A DNA stretch of 64,000 nucleotides from Humibacter albus DSM 18994. Its GTDB lineage: Bacteria > Actinomycetota > Actinomycetes > Actinomycetales > Microbacteriaceae. Position 1 is the first letter of the stretch. The number at the start of each line of letters is the position of its first letter. Below, in pieces: positions 25,351 through 34,643 of the stretch. Below the pieces are notes generated by a model. The model did no database searches and was not told the origin of the DNA. It was given only the letters and a program-made list of their open reading frames with translations. The position numbers were made by a program, and so were the translations under genes. The stretch is taken from NCBI RefSeq assembly GCF_000421825.1, contig NZ_ATXT01000017.1, forward strand, positions 1 through 64,000, read 5' to 3'.

Positions 25351-28300
25351 ATGCACGACGAGTCTCCCCGGTCGCGCCGTGGCGGTCATCCCGATGATGC
25401 CGCCGACTCGGGCTTCGACGCGCTCGGTCTGAGCGATCTCTTCGGCGACCCCACGCGCGAGATCCCCGTCGTGGATGCCCGCCCCGCCGACCCAACGCGC
25501 CCCATCGTTCCGCCGGTGCGGCAGCAGGGGGCACGGCCGCAGCAGCCGGTGGCCCCACCGCCGCAGCCGACCACTCCTCGGTCGCCGCAACAGCCTCTGC
25601 AGCAGGCTCCCGAAGCCTGGACCCGGCCGCGCTGGGACGAGGCCACTCCCGCGCACGGTGTCGAGGCATCCTCGTTCACGCCAGCGCCTGTGGAATTCGA
25701 ACCCGTGGATGCCCCGGCTTCCGGTTCGCTCGCCGGTCTCGCTCGTCCGTCATGGTTGTCTGAACCGCCGGAGGACGTGCCCGATGGTGATGAGGCGCGA
25801 TCGGATCGCGACTCCCGAGAGGCTGCCCCCGTCTCACCGCCGCTGGGATGGTTGTCGACCGATACCGCGGCGACCGCCATCGCCGCGTCCGCAGAGGCGT
25901 CGGCGTTCTCGTGGTTCGCGCCGGAAGCGGCAGCATCGACGCCCGGCGTCATTCCTTCGCCTGAAACGACGCCGAGGGAACCTTCGGCGACCCCACGGGC
26001 TGTGACGGACGAGCCGGCAGCGACCGAGCCGGGAGCGCCCGAGCTCGCAGCGACGGAGCCGGCGGCGATGGAGGCTCCGACAGCTGATCCTCTGACAACG
26101 GCATCGATCGCGGCCATGTCCCCAAGCGACGCCGCACCAGAGCCCGCCTGGCCGTTCGGCGACCGAGAGCCCGTCAAGCCGGACACCGACGTGTTCGCCG
26201 TGCTCGGACTCGGCGCCGACTCACAGGACGAGACCGGCCAGCAAGCCGAGACCGGCCAGCGGGCCGAGACCGGCCAGGAAACCAAGACCAGCCGGACGCA
26301 CGATGTTGCCTTCGCGCCCGCGACCGCCACTGAGGACGACACCACGGCGTACGAGGCCGGTCCGCCGTCGAGCGCAACCTTGGCGTACGAGGCCGGCCCG
26401 CCGTTGAGCGCAATGTCGGCGTACGAGGCTGGCTCCCCATTCGGGGCAGCCTCTACGGCCGACCCCCCATTCGGCGCAACCTCTACGTATGAAACCGTTT
26501 CCGCGGCGGATGCGGCGTCGACGTACGACGCGAGTTCCCGCTCTGACGGGCACGCCCACGACACGGTGCCACTTCGGGCGCGCGACCTTCCTCCGGAAGT
26601 GGAGAGGCTCGATGGCGCGGGTGCGGGGACGGCCTCTGTGGGCGATTCGACACGAGTCGACGCGGGCGCCTCCGGCATCGGTGTACGGCTCGCGTCGGCA
26701 TTCGATCGCGGACGCGGTCGCTCTGCGATGGACGGATCGGGTAGCTCAGACGGATCGGGTAGCTCAGACGGATCGGGTAGCTCAGACGGATCGGGTAGCT
26801 CAGACGGCTCGGGCAGCTCAGATGGCTCGGGCGGTTCAGCCGCCTCCCTGAGCGCCGCTACCGCGGGCACGGCATCCGGTCTCGGCGCCGCCCGCATGAG
26901 CGGCGCAGGTCACGGTGGTGCCGGTGGCTCTGGCCGAGGCGGCTCTGGTCGAGGTGGCTCAGGTCGAGGTGGCTCAGGTCGAGGTGGCTCAGGTCACGGC
27001 GGCGCGGGCAGCGGCGGTTCGGGCCGCGGCGGCCCGGGCGGCGGAGGACGTTCGGGCGGATGGGGCAAGCCATTCGCAGGCATCCTGGCGTGGATTCGCA
27101 ACAACCCTCGCACTTCTCTGATCGCGGCTGTCACGGTAGGTGTTCTGGTGCTCGGTGCCGTGTCGTTCGGTGTCGGCGCCGCGACTGCGCCGGCGCACGC
27201 GCTCGCCGGCATGACGACAACGGCGACGCCGAGTTCGACGCCCTCGGCCAAGCCGACCGTGCGCCCGACGCCCAGCCCTATCGCGTCGGCGAGCAAGATC
27301 CGCACGTGCTCCGTGGCCGACTATGCCTCGGCCTCGGGCTTCGGCACGCTCGAAGCGCAGGTGCGCAACGCCTCCACGGGTGAGGTGCTGTACGACCGCA
27401 ACGGTTCGAATCCCGCTCCCACCGCGAGTGTCTTGAAGATCCTGACGGCGGCCGCCGCGTTCAGCGTGCTCGGCTCCGACTATCGCGTGTCGACGACGGT
27501 CGTGAAGGGTTCCCAGCCCGGTCAGATCGTGCTGATCGGCGGCGGCGACGTCACGCTGTCGCGACTGTCGTCCGGCGAGCAGTCGTTCTATACGGATGCT
27601 CCGCATCTCGACACGCTCGCAGCCCAGGTGAAGCAGGCCTGGGACGCCGACCCGTCGAACGCGGGCCAGCCGATCACGTCGCTCGTCGTCGACACTTCGC
27701 TGTTCGGCGGTCCTGAGTGGCAGCCGAGCTGGGATGAGAACGAGGAGCGCGTCGTCGAAGGCTCGACCCCGTACATGACGGCGCTGATGGTGGACGGTGA
27801 CCGGGACGACCCGACGGCGGTCGAGTCGCCCCGCAGCACCGATCCGGTCGGCAGGGCAGCGAACGCGTTCGTCGACGACCTGGGCGGCGGAATCAGCATC
27901 TCCTCCGGCACGGCACCCTCCGGTACGACCCAGCTCGGCCAGGTGCAGTCGCAGCCCGTCTCGGCGCTCGTGGAGGAGGCGCTGACCTACTCGGACAACA
28001 CGATCATGGAGGAACTCGCTCGCCTCGTGGCGATCAAGACCGGGGCGGGCAACACGTTCTCGGCCATCAATGCGGGTACGCGCAAGGGTCTGGAGACCTA
28101 CGGCATCCCGGAGACCGGGCTGTACTTCGCCGACGGTTCCGGCCTGAGCGCCGACAACAAAGTCCCCGCCTCGTATCTGACCCAGTTCATGATCAAGGTG
28201 CTGAACCGCGAGGGATCGCTCGGCGCGATCTACGACGGTCTGCCCATCGCCGGGCAGACCGGAACCCTCGGCCCTGGTTACGGCAGGTTCGACGACTCGT

Positions 28301-28512
28301 TCTCATCGATCGCCGTCGGCCACGTGAACGCGAAGACGGGGTGGATCAACACCTCGCGCACGCTCTCCGGCGTGATCCACGCGCAGGACGGGACGAACCT
28401 CACGTTCGCTATCTATGCGCTCAACTACTCCAGCGACTACTACGCCCTGTCCGCCATCGACGACCTCACGGCTGCGTTCTACAAGTGCGGCAACAACCTC
28501 TCGAACAACTGA
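25351..28512 (+). CDS. D-alanyl-D-alanine carboxypeptidase/endopeptidase (PBP4, S13 family) with long disordered N-terminus
   Basis: A 1053-residue protein, about twice the usual PBP4 length. The first about 580 residues look cytoplasmic and disordered: Pro/Ala/Glu-rich, with repeats such as AYEAGPP, GSGSSD (six 18-bp units) and GRGGS (five 15-bp units). One membrane segment follows (SLIAAVTVGVLVLGAVSFG), then a Ser/Thr/Pro linker and an extracellular S13 peptidase domain of about 390 residues. Catalytic motifs are SVLK (SxxK), SDN in YSDNTIMEE, and QTGT where KTG is expected. It probably trims or cleaves peptidoglycan crosslinks. The cytoplasmic extension is not explained by known PBP4 function. 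Confidence 0.88.
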   Translation: MHDESPRSRRGGHPDDAADSGFDALGLSDLFGDPTREIPVVDARPADPTRPIVPPVRQQGARPQQPVAPPPQPTTPRSPQQPLQQAPEAWTRPRWDEATPAHGVEASSFTPAPVEFEPVDAPASGSLAGLARPSWLSEPPEDVPDGDEARSDRDSREAAPVSPPLGWLSTDTAATAIAASAEASAFSWFAPEAAASTPGVIPSPETTPREPSATPRAVTDEPAATEPGAPELAATEPAAMEAPTADPLTTASIAAMSPSDAAPEPAWPFGDREPVKPDTDVFAVLGLGADSQDETGQQAETGQRAETGQETKTSRTHDVAFAPATATEDDTTAYEAGPPSSATLAYEAGPPLSAMSAYEAGSPFGAASTADPPFGATSTYETVSAADAASTYDASSRSDGHAHDTVPLRARDLPPEVERLDGAGAGTASVGDSTRVDAGASGIGVRLASAFDRGRGRSAMDGSGSSDGSGSSDGSGSSDGSGSSDGSGSSDGSGGSAASLSAATAGTASGLGAARMSGAGHGGAGGSGRGGSGRGGSGRGGSGRGGSGHGGAGSGGSGRGGPGGGGRSGGWGKPFAGILAWIRNNPRTSLIAAVTVGVLVLGAVSFGVGAATAPAHALAGMTTTATPSSTPSAKPTVRPTPSPIASASKIRTCSVADYASASGFGTLEAQVRNASTGEVLYDRNGSNPAPTASVLKILTAAAAFSVLGSDYRVSTTVVKGSQPGQIVLIGGGDVTLSRLSSGEQSFYTDAPHLDTLAAQVKQAWDADPSNAGQPITSLVVDTSLFGGPEWQPSWDENEERVVEGSTPYMTALMVDGDRDDPTAVESPRSTDPVGRAANAFVDDLGGGISISSGTAPSGTTQLGQVQSQPVSALVEEALTYSDNTIMEELARLVAIKTGAGNTFSAINAGTRKGLETYGIPETGLYFADGSGLSADNKVPASYLTQFMIKVLNREGSLGAIYDGLPIAGQTGTLGPGYGRFDDSFSSIAVGHVNAKTGWINTSRTLSGVIHAQDGTNLTFAIYALNYSSDYYALSAIDDLTAAFYKCGNNLSNN
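26731..26838 (+). repeat. 18-bp in-frame minisatellite, six copies
   Basis: Six consecutive 18-bp units; the first four (26731-26802) are identical and the last two diverged. They encode DGSGSS repeats inside the PBP4-type gene. The unit length keeps the reading frame, so copy-number changes would only alter linker length. Confidence 0.9.
26932..27006 (+). repeat. 15-bp in-frame minisatellite, five copies
   Basis: Five consecutive 15-bp units; three (26947-26991) are identical. They encode GRGGS repeats just ahead of the membrane segment of the PBP4-type protein. Confidence 0.88.
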
Positions 28513-28622
28513 GGGGGTCCTCGCCGCGTGAGGGACCCGCGCGCCGTGAGCGGCGCGTGGAGAGCGGTGGGGAGAGGTGAGAGTCCGACTGCGGTGCTGC
28601 CCGGGGCATCCATCGCCGGCCG

Positions 28623-28628
28623 TAGGCT
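28623..28628 (+). promoter_or_regulatory. Predicted -10 box (TAGGCT), leaderless start of the thiolase gene
   Basis: TAGGCT ends 6 nt before ATG 28635. Confidence 0.5.
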
Positions 28629-28634
28629 GGAGCA

Positions 28635-29837
28635 ATGAGCGTCGAAGAAGCCGTGATCATCGATGTCGTGCGCACCCCGAGCGGCCGCGGCAAGCCAGGT
28701 GGGGCGCTGAGCGGCATCCATCCCGTTGATCTTCTCGGCGATCTGCTCGCCGAACTCGTGCGCCGCAACGACCTCGACCCGGGCGCGATCGACGATGTGA
28801 TCGCCGGATGCGTGGGCCAGGCCGGTCCGCAGTCGTTCAACATCGCGCGCAACGCGGTGCTCGCCGCCGGGTTCCCGGAACACGTGCCCGCCACCACGAT
28901 CGACCGGCAGTGCGGGTCGAGCCAGCAGGCGGCGCACTTCGCCGCGCAGGCGATCATGGCCGGCGTGCAGGATGTCGTGATCGCGTGCGGTGTGGAATCG
29001 ATGAGCAACGTGCCGCTCGGCTCCTCGACGATGGGTCGCGACCCGTACGGCGAACGGATCGCGCAGCGCTACCCCGACGGTCTGGTCAGTCAAGGCGTCT
29101 CGGCCGAGCTCATCGCGCAGAAGTACGGGTTCACGCGCGACGATCTCGACGAGTTCAGCGCGCGCTCGCATCGCTTGGCGGCGGAGGCGACCGAATCGGG
29201 TGACTTCGGTCGGGAACTGGTGCCGGTCGAGGCCCCGGATGCCTCCGGCGGCACTCGCATCGTGGACGTCGACGAGACGGTGCGGCCCTCGACCACCGTG
29301 GACGGGCTGGCCGGGCTGAGCCCGTCGTTCCGCACGGATGCCCTCGCCACGCGCTTCCCGGAGCTCGACTGGAAGATCACGCCCGGCAACTCCTCTCCGC
29401 TGACCGATGGCGCATCCGCGGCGCTGATCATGAGCGCCTCGCGCGCCGAGCAACTCGGGCTGACGCCGCGCGCGCGGTTCCACGCGTTCGCCGTGACCGG
29501 AAGCGACCCGCTCTACATGCTGACCGGCGTGATGCCGGCGACCGAGCGCATCCTCAAGCAGACCCGACTGAACCTCGACGAGATCGATGCGTACGAGGTG
29601 AATGAAGCGTTCGCGCCGGTGCCGATGGCGTGGCTGCGCGAGTTCGGCGCCGATCCGGAACGACTGAACGCGGATGGCGGAGCGATAGCACTCGGGCATC
29701 CGCTCGGGGCCACGGGAGCACGCCTGCTGGGAACGTTGCTCGCACGACTCGAGCGCACCGGGGGCCGCTACGGGCTGCAGACCATGTGCGAGGGCGGCGG
29801 CATGGCGAACGCGACGGTCATCGAGCGCCTGGGCTGA
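28635..29837 (+). CDS. Thiolase (acetyl-CoA C-acyltransferase)
   Basis: A 400-residue thiolase that cleaves or forms beta-ketoacyl-CoA. The nucleophilic Cys93 lies in DRQCGSSQ, then NEAFAPVPMAW, GHPLGATGAR and the second catalytic Cys in MCEGGGMANA. The full set of four thiolase motifs is present, so it should be active. It is followed after 33 bp by an SDR dehydrogenase, a pairing typical of beta-oxidation or branched-chain acyl-CoA breakdown. Degradative (FadA) versus biosynthetic (AtoB) specificity cannot be settled by eye. Confidence 0.94.
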   Translation: MSVEEAVIIDVVRTPSGRGKPGGALSGIHPVDLLGDLLAELVRRNDLDPGAIDDVIAGCVGQAGPQSFNIARNAVLAAGFPEHVPATTIDRQCGSSQQAAHFAAQAIMAGVQDVVIACGVESMSNVPLGSSTMGRDPYGERIAQRYPDGLVSQGVSAELIAQKYGFTRDDLDEFSARSHRLAAEATESGDFGRELVPVEAPDASGGTRIVDVDETVRPSTTVDGLAGLSPSFRTDALATRFPELDWKITPGNSSPLTDGASAALIMSASRAEQLGLTPRARFHAFAVTGSDPLYMLTGVMPATERILKQTRLNLDEIDAYEVNEAFAPVPMAWLREFGADPERLNADGGAIALGHPLGATGARLLGTLLARLERTGGRYGLQTMCEGGGMANATVIERLG

Positions 29838-29870
29838 CCAGCGCACGCGAAACCACATCAGGAGGGATAT

Positions 29871-30656
29871 ATGCAGATTCAGGAATGCAGTGCGATCGTG
29901 ACCGGCGGTGCGTCGGGGCTGGGCAACGGCACCGCTCGTGTGCTGGCCGATGCAGGCGCGAAGGTGGTCATCGTCGATCTGCCGTCGTCGCGTGGCGACG
30001 AGGCCGCGGCGGAGTTCGGCGGCACGTTCGTGCCCGCCGACGTGACGAACGCCGAACAGGTGCAGGTCGCGGTAGACACTGCGCAGTCGCTGGCACCGCT
30101 GCGCATCACGGTCAACTGCGCGGGGATCGCCACCGCGGGACGCACGGTCGGCCGCGAAGGGCCGCTCGGACTGGAGGGGTTCGAGCGCACCATTCGCATC
30201 AACCTCATCGGCACGTTCAACGTGACGCGCCTGGCCGCGGCGGCGATGGCATCCAACGACCCCGTCGAGAGTCAGTCGCTGCCCGGCGTTCCGGCGACGA
30301 AGGAGCGCGGCGTCATCGTGAACACCGCGTCGGTGGCGGCGTTCGACGGCCAGATCGGGCAGGCCGCGTATTCCGCGTCGAAGGGCGGCGTGGCATCCAT
30401 GACGCTGCCGATCGCCCGCGATCTCTCGAAGCTGCTCATCCGCGTAATGACCATCGCGCCGGGAATCATGAAGACGCCGATGATGGCCGGCATGCCTGAC
30501 GACGTGCAGCGGTCGCTGGAGGAGCAGATCCCGCATCCGTCGCGCATGGGGACCCCCGGCGAGTACGCGGCCCTGGTGAGGCACATCGTGGAGAACCCGC
30601 TGCTGAACGGCGAGGTGATCCGGCTCGACGGCGCGATCCGCATGCAGCCGAAGTAG
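29871..30656 (+). CDS. SDR family 3-hydroxyacyl-CoA dehydrogenase-like protein
   Basis: A 261-residue short-chain dehydrogenase. The cofactor motif is VTGGASGLGNGTA, followed by VIVDLPSS (Asp suggests NAD). The NAG motif reads NCAGIAT, and the catalytic Tyr/Lys lie in YSASKGG. Length and sequence resemble type II 3-hydroxyacyl-CoA dehydrogenase (HSD17B10-like), including RMGTPGEYAALVRHIVEN and LNGEVIRLDG near the end. The good ribosome site AGGAGGG lies 5 nt before the ATG. It probably forms an operon with the thiolase, supplying the preceding step of beta-oxidation. Confidence 0.9.
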   Translation: MQIQECSAIVTGGASGLGNGTARVLADAGAKVVIVDLPSSRGDEAAAEFGGTFVPADVTNAEQVQVAVDTAQSLAPLRITVNCAGIATAGRTVGREGPLGLEGFERTIRINLIGTFNVTRLAAAAMASNDPVESQSLPGVPATKERGVIVNTASVAAFDGQIGQAAYSASKGGVASMTLPIARDLSKLLIRVMTIAPGIMKTPMMAGMPDDVQRSLEEQIPHPSRMGTPGEYAALVRHIVENPLLNGEVIRLDGAIRMQPK

Positions 30657-30700
30657 GCCGCGCCGCGCGTGCGTCCGGCGTGCGCTACCAGCGCGTGCCG

Positions 30701-30812
30701 GTTTGTTGTCGGGCCACCCGTTTGTTGTGGGGCCACCCGGTTATTCGCGCAAACAGAGGGGTGGCCCGAAAACAACCGGGTGGCTCGACAACAACCGGGC
30801 GGCTCGATGCGG
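30701..30812. repeat. Cluster of four 19-nt repeats, two in each orientation
   Basis: GTTTGTTGTCGGGCCACCC (30701-30719) and a near copy (30720-30738) face two inverted copies (30759-30777 and 30778-30796), with a decayed fifth unit after. The array can fold into one large hairpin. It lies between converging genes, so it may end transcription, but its organisation is REP-like. Confidence 0.8.
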
Positions 30813-30879
30813 CCTGCTTGAGGTGAGTGCCTCGCCGGAGTGGGGGCACGTCAGAGCGGGGCCGCGCCGCGGCGGGCGG

Positions 30880-32331
30880 CTACTCGCCGAGCGGGCCGGA
30901 GTGGGCGTCGAGGAACGCGTACAGCTCCGCGTCGTCCACGCCGGGGAACGCGCCGGCCGGCAGCGGCGACAGGATGTGCGCGTGCAGTCGAGCGCTCGGC
31001 CACGCCTTGTCGGCCCACGGCGACTCGAGACCGTTGCCGGGCACCCGGCAGCAGGATGGATCCGGGCAGGTGGAAACGGCGCGCGTCGTCGTCTCCCGCC
31101 CCCGGAACCACTTGGCGTCGGCGAACGGCACGCCGATCGTGATGGTGAAGCTGCCGTCGTCGCCGCGCCCGGTCTGCGTCGCGCACCAGTACGTTCCGGC
31201 GGGAGTGTCGGTGTACTGATACAGCTCCGTGGTGCGGTTGGTCTGCGCGAAGGCGTTGCGCGCGCTCCACTTCTTGCACACGAGCTGGCCCTCGATCGCA
31301 CCCGTGACATCTGTGGGCAACGGCAGACCGTCGTTCTCGTAGCCCTTGTAGAGTGCGCCATCCTCACCGACCCGAAGGAAGTGCATCCGCATTCCGAGGT
31401 GTTCGGTGATGAGGTTGGTGAGGCGCAAGGATGCCGCCTCGTGCGTGACGCCGAAAGCGTCGCGGAAGTCCTCGACCGCGAGGTCGCGTTCCTTCTTCGC
31501 CTCCTGCAAGAACGCCACGGCCGCCGTCTGCGGCATGAGGCAGCAGGCGGCGAAGTAGTTGATCTCGAGCCGCTGGCGCAGGAACTCCGCATAACTGGTC
31601 GGGCGCTCGTGCCCGAGCACGCGGTGCGCCAGGGCCTGCAACGCCATCGATCGCAGGCCGTGTCCGCCGGGAATGGATGCCGGCGGCAGGTAGATGCGTC
31701 CGTTCTCCAGGTCCGTGATCGACCTGGTCGACGACGGGAGGTCGTCCACGTAGATGAGCTGGAAGCCGAGCCGCTTCGCCATGACGCTCACCTCACGGTG
31801 CGTAAGCGCGCCGGAGACGTGGCCGGATGCCTTCACCTGCTCCTCCGCGACCCTCTCGATCTCGGGCAGGTAGTTGTCGCGCCCGCGCATCTCGCCGCGC
31901 AGCTCCGTGTTGGCACGGCGAGCCTCCTCGGGCGTCGCGATCGCCTTGCTGGCCTGGCGTTGGAGCTCGCGGTGCAGACCGACGAGGGCGGCGAGCGTGG
32001 CGGTCGGCGTCCCCTTCGTCGGCCGCACGGCGGGCAGTCCCAGCGCGGTGTAGAGCGGCGACCTCTGCGCCTTGCCGAGCTCGATCTCGTAGGCGGTGCG
32101 CTCGTCCGGCGGCTCCGCGACGAGCAAGGTGGCGAGGTCGACGCCGATTGCGCCCGCGATCGACTGCAGAACGGTGAGCTTCGGCTCGCGCTTGCCGTTC
32201 TCGATCATGGACAGCTGGCTCTGCGAGAGCCCGACCAGTCCGCTCACCTGCTCCAGCGTGAGACCGCCCCGCGTGCGGAAGTGCCGGATTCGGTGACCGA
32301 TGGTGGCGAGATCGGCGGCGTCGGCATCCAT
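30880..32331 (-). CDS. RamB-like XRE regulator with IrrE-like domain (short-chain acyl/acetate metabolism)
   Basis: A 483-residue regulator resembling C. glutamicum RamB and mycobacterial Rv0465c, which control acetate, glyoxylate and methylcitrate genes. The XRE helix-turn-helix spans about 11-68 (LTLEQVSGLVGLSQSQLSMIE). The middle is an IrrE/ImmA-like region, but the zinc motif HExxH is degenerate, reading HRVLGH (236-241). The C-terminus is DUF2083-like with possible Cys ligands (CPDPSCC). The ATG at 32331 lies 6 nt behind TACGGT. It diverges from pckG; regulation of pckG and acs is plausible but inferred. Confidence 0.85.
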   Translation of the reverse strand: MDADAADLATIGHRIRHFRTRGGLTLEQVSGLVGLSQSQLSMIENGKREPKLTVLQSIAGAIGVDLATLLVAEPPDERTAYEIELGKAQRSPLYTALGLPAVRPTKGTPTATLAALVGLHRELQRQASKAIATPEEARRANTELRGEMRGRDNYLPEIERVAEEQVKASGHVSGALTHREVSVMAKRLGFQLIYVDDLPSSTRSITDLENGRIYLPPASIPGGHGLRSMALQALAHRVLGHERPTSYAEFLRQRLEINYFAACCLMPQTAAVAFLQEAKKERDLAVEDFRDAFGVTHEAASLRLTNLITEHLGMRMHFLRVGEDGALYKGYENDGLPLPTDVTGAIEGQLVCKKWSARNAFAQTNRTTELYQYTDTPAGTYWCATQTGRGDDGSFTITIGVPFADAKWFRGRETTTRAVSTCPDPSCCRVPGNGLESPWADKAWPSARLHAHILSPLPAGAFPGVDDAELYAFLDAHSGPLGE

Positions 32332-32337
32332 TCGTTC

Positions 32338-32364
32338 ACCGTAGCAAAAGATCGTCGATTCTTT
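32338..32364 (-). promoter_or_regulatory. Promoter and possible operator of the RamB-like gene
   Basis: TACGGT (32338-32343, minus strand) ends 6 nt before the ATG. Immediately upstream is an imperfect dyad, AAAAGATC-gtc-GATTCTTT (32346-32364, plus-strand reading; 6 of 8 positions symmetrical), suited to autoregulation. The match to any known RamB box is weak. Confidence 0.35.
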
Positions 32365-32511
32365 ACGGCTGCAGCGGGCGGTCGTGCATCGGATATGGCG
32401 TCAGAGTGAAATCACCGCAGCGAAGAAGTCACCGCAGTGAAACAGCACGCAACCGATGCGGTGACAGTACGCAGTGAACCGCAGACCACAGCGACGCGAG
32501 AGCAGGCGACC

Positions 32512-34503
32512 ATGACGATGACGCAGAAGCGGCCGACGGGAACCCCCGACCTCCTCGACGGCGAGCGGCCACTGAGCAGACTGCGTACGGGCGCCCAGGC
32601 GCCCACCACGACCAGCCGGGCGGACGGCGAGGGCACCGACGCCCGCCCGGCTTCATCCTCCGACGCCGATCGGCTCGAGCAGGTCGAGCCCCGGCCGGGC
32701 TGGCGGCTCGACACGACGAACCGGGAGCTGGCCGCCTGGGTTCTCGAGATCGCGCAGCTGACGCAGCCGGACGAGATCGTCTGGTGCGACGGCTCGCAGG
32801 GCGAGGCAGACCGTCTGTTCAAGCTGCAGGTGCAGAAGGGTCAGCTGATCAAGCTGAACCCCGAGTGGCGGCCGGGCAGCTACCTCGCGCGTACCGATCC
32901 GGCCGACGTCGCCCGCGTCGAGGCGCGCACCTTCATCTGCTCCGAACAGGAGAGCGACGCCGGCCCAACCAACAACTGGCGCGAGCCGGCGCAGATGCGG
33001 CGGGAGCTCGCCGACGTCTTCGACGGCAGCATGCGCGGTCGCACCATGTACGTCGTCCCGTTCTCGATGGGCCCGCTGGGCGGCGACATCTCGCAGCTCG
33101 GCGTCGAGATCACCGACTCCCCGTACGTGGTCGTCTCCATGGGCATCATGACCCGCATGGGCGCCGCCGCACTCGAGCTGATCGAGTCGGGAGCGCCGTG
33201 GGTGCGTACCGTGCACAGCGTGGGATTCCCGCTGATGGATGCCACGGGCATCCGTCGTGAGGACGTCGCGTGGCCCTGCAACGAGACGAAGTACATCGTG
33301 CAGTTCCCGCAGGATCGTGAGGTGTTCTCGTACGGCTCCGGCTACGGCGGCAACGCGCTTCTCGGCAAGAAGTGCTTCGCCCTGCGTATCGCCTCGCAGA
33401 TGGCGCGCGAGGAGGGCTGGCTCGCCGAGCACATGCTTCTCATCAAGGTGACCTCGCCGACCGGGAGCACTCATCACCTCGCGGCGGCGTTCCCGTCGGC
33501 GTGCGGCAAGACGAACATGGCGATGCTGCGCTCGCAGCTGCCCGGGTGGCGGGTGGAGACGATCGGCGACGACATCGCATGGCTGAAGCCGGATGCCTCG
33601 GGCCGGCTGCGCGCGATCAACCCGGAGCGCGGCTTCTTCGGGGTGGCGCCCGGCACGGGCGAGTCGACGAACCGTTCCGCCGTGGAGACGCTGTGGGGCA
33701 ACACCATCTTCACGAACGTGGCGCTGCGCGATGACGGCGACGTCTGGTGGGAGGGACTGACGGACACGCCGCCGGCTCACCTCATCGACTGGCGCGGCGA
33801 GGACTGGACTCCGGAGTCGGGACGTCCCGCGGCGCATCCGAACTCACGATTCTGCGTCGCCGCCGAGCAGTGCCCGACGATCGCGGACGAGTGGGACGAC
33901 CCCGACGGCGTGCCGATCGACGCCATCGTCTTCGGCGGCCGCCGCGCCACGAACGTGCCGCTCGTGCTGCAGGCCCGCGACTGGAGCCATGGGGTGTTCC
34001 TCGGCGCGACGATCGCGTCGGAACGCACGGCCGCCGCGGAGGGCGCGGTCGGCGAGTTGCGCCGCGACCCGTTCGCGATGCTGCCGTTCTGCGGCTACAA
34101 CATGGCCGACCACTGGGCGCACTGGCTGGGCATGGGGGAGTCGCTGGGGTCGAACGCGCCGGCGGTGTTCCAGGTGAACTGGTTCCGCAAGGCTGCCGAC
34201 GGCTCGTTCCTGTGGCCGGGCTTCGCCGAGAACATGCGCGTGATCGCGTGGATCGTTCAGCGACTGGAGGGAACGGCGGACGCCGTCGACGCGGGCATCG
34301 GACGGGTGCCGTCGCGGGCATCCTTCGACCTCGACGGCCTCGAGCTGAGTGAGGATGCCTTCGAGAGCCTCTTCGAGGTCGACCGCGAGGCGTGGCTGGC
34401 CGAGTGCGACCTCACCGAGGACTTCTTCTCGCGCTTCGGCCGCCGAGTGCCGCCGGCGCTGAACGCGGAGCTGGCGTCGCTGCGCTATCGCCTGCGCGCG
34501 TGA
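32512..34503 (+). CDS. pckG: Phosphoenolpyruvate carboxykinase (GTP)
   Basis: Converts oxaloacetate and GTP to PEP, the first step of gluconeogenesis. The kinase P-loop is FPSACGKTN with the active-site Cys. Other motifs are [30 protein letters not shown] and [19 protein letters not shown]. From ATG 32512 it has 663 residues, some 50-60 more than typical, because of a Thr/Ala-rich N-terminal extension; starts at GTG 32437 or ATG 32518 are also possible. Upstream, TCACCGCAG occurs twice (32412-32420 and 32429-32437), a possible regulator site. It diverges from the RamB-like gene. Confidence 0.94.
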   Translation: MTMTQKRPTGTPDLLDGERPLSRLRTGAQAPTTTSRADGEGTDARPASSSDADRLEQVEPRPGWRLDTTNRELAAWVLEIAQLTQPDEIVWCDGSQGEADRLFKLQVQKGQLIKLNPEWRPGSYLARTDPADVARVEARTFICSEQESDAGPTNNWREPAQMRRELADVFDGSMRGRTMYVVPFSMGPLGGDISQLGVEITDSPYVVVSMGIMTRMGAAALELIESGAPWVRTVHSVGFPLMDATGIRREDVAWPCNETKYIVQFPQDREVFSYGSGYGGNALLGKKCFALRIASQMAREEGWLAEHMLLIKVTSPTGSTHHLAAAFPSACGKTNMAMLRSQLPGWRVETIGDDIAWLKPDASGRLRAINPERGFFGVAPGTGESTNRSAVETLWGNTIFTNVALRDDGDVWWEGLTDTPPAHLIDWRGEDWTPESGRPAAHPNSRFCVAAEQCPTIADEWDDPDGVPIDAIVFGGRRATNVPLVLQARDWSHGVFLGATIASERTAAAEGAVGELRRDPFAMLPFCGYNMADHWAHWLGMGESLGSNAPAVFQVNWFRKAADGSFLWPGFAENMRVIAWIVQRLEGTADAVDAGIGRVPSRASFDLDGLELSEDAFESLFEVDREAWLAECDLTEDFFSRFGRRVPPALNAELASLRYRLRA

Positions 34504-34543
34504 GCGCGGCGAACGCCTCTGCTCCCGCTTGTGCTCACGATCG

Positions 34544-34620
34544 TGCTCCCTGAGCGAGCGCTGCGCTCGCTCGGCGGGCACGGGGCTGCGCGCTTCGACT
34601 CGCTTTGCTCGCTCAGTGGG
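34544..34620. repeat. Dispersed palindromic repeat, copy 1
   Basis: GCTCCCTGAGCGAGCGCTGCGCTCGCTC followed by CTTCGACTCGCTTTGCTCGCTCAG, described in two halves here. It belongs to a family of GAGCGAGCGNAGCGAGTCGAA-type units and their inverted complements also found near 36822, 39567 and 60289. It lies between pckG and the converging ABC exporter. Confidence 0.75.
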
Positions 34621-34643
34621 CACCGGGGCGGTGGGCGCTGGGC

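Noticed and set aside
26731-27006. Regular short repeats considered as a CRISPR array
   Set aside because: Units are 15-18 bp, contiguous without spacers and in frame inside a gene; no cas genes are present.
28479-30584. 701-codon minus-strand frame opposite the thiolase and SDR genes
   Set aside because: It overlaps two motif-complete genes on the other strand and has shadow-type composition.
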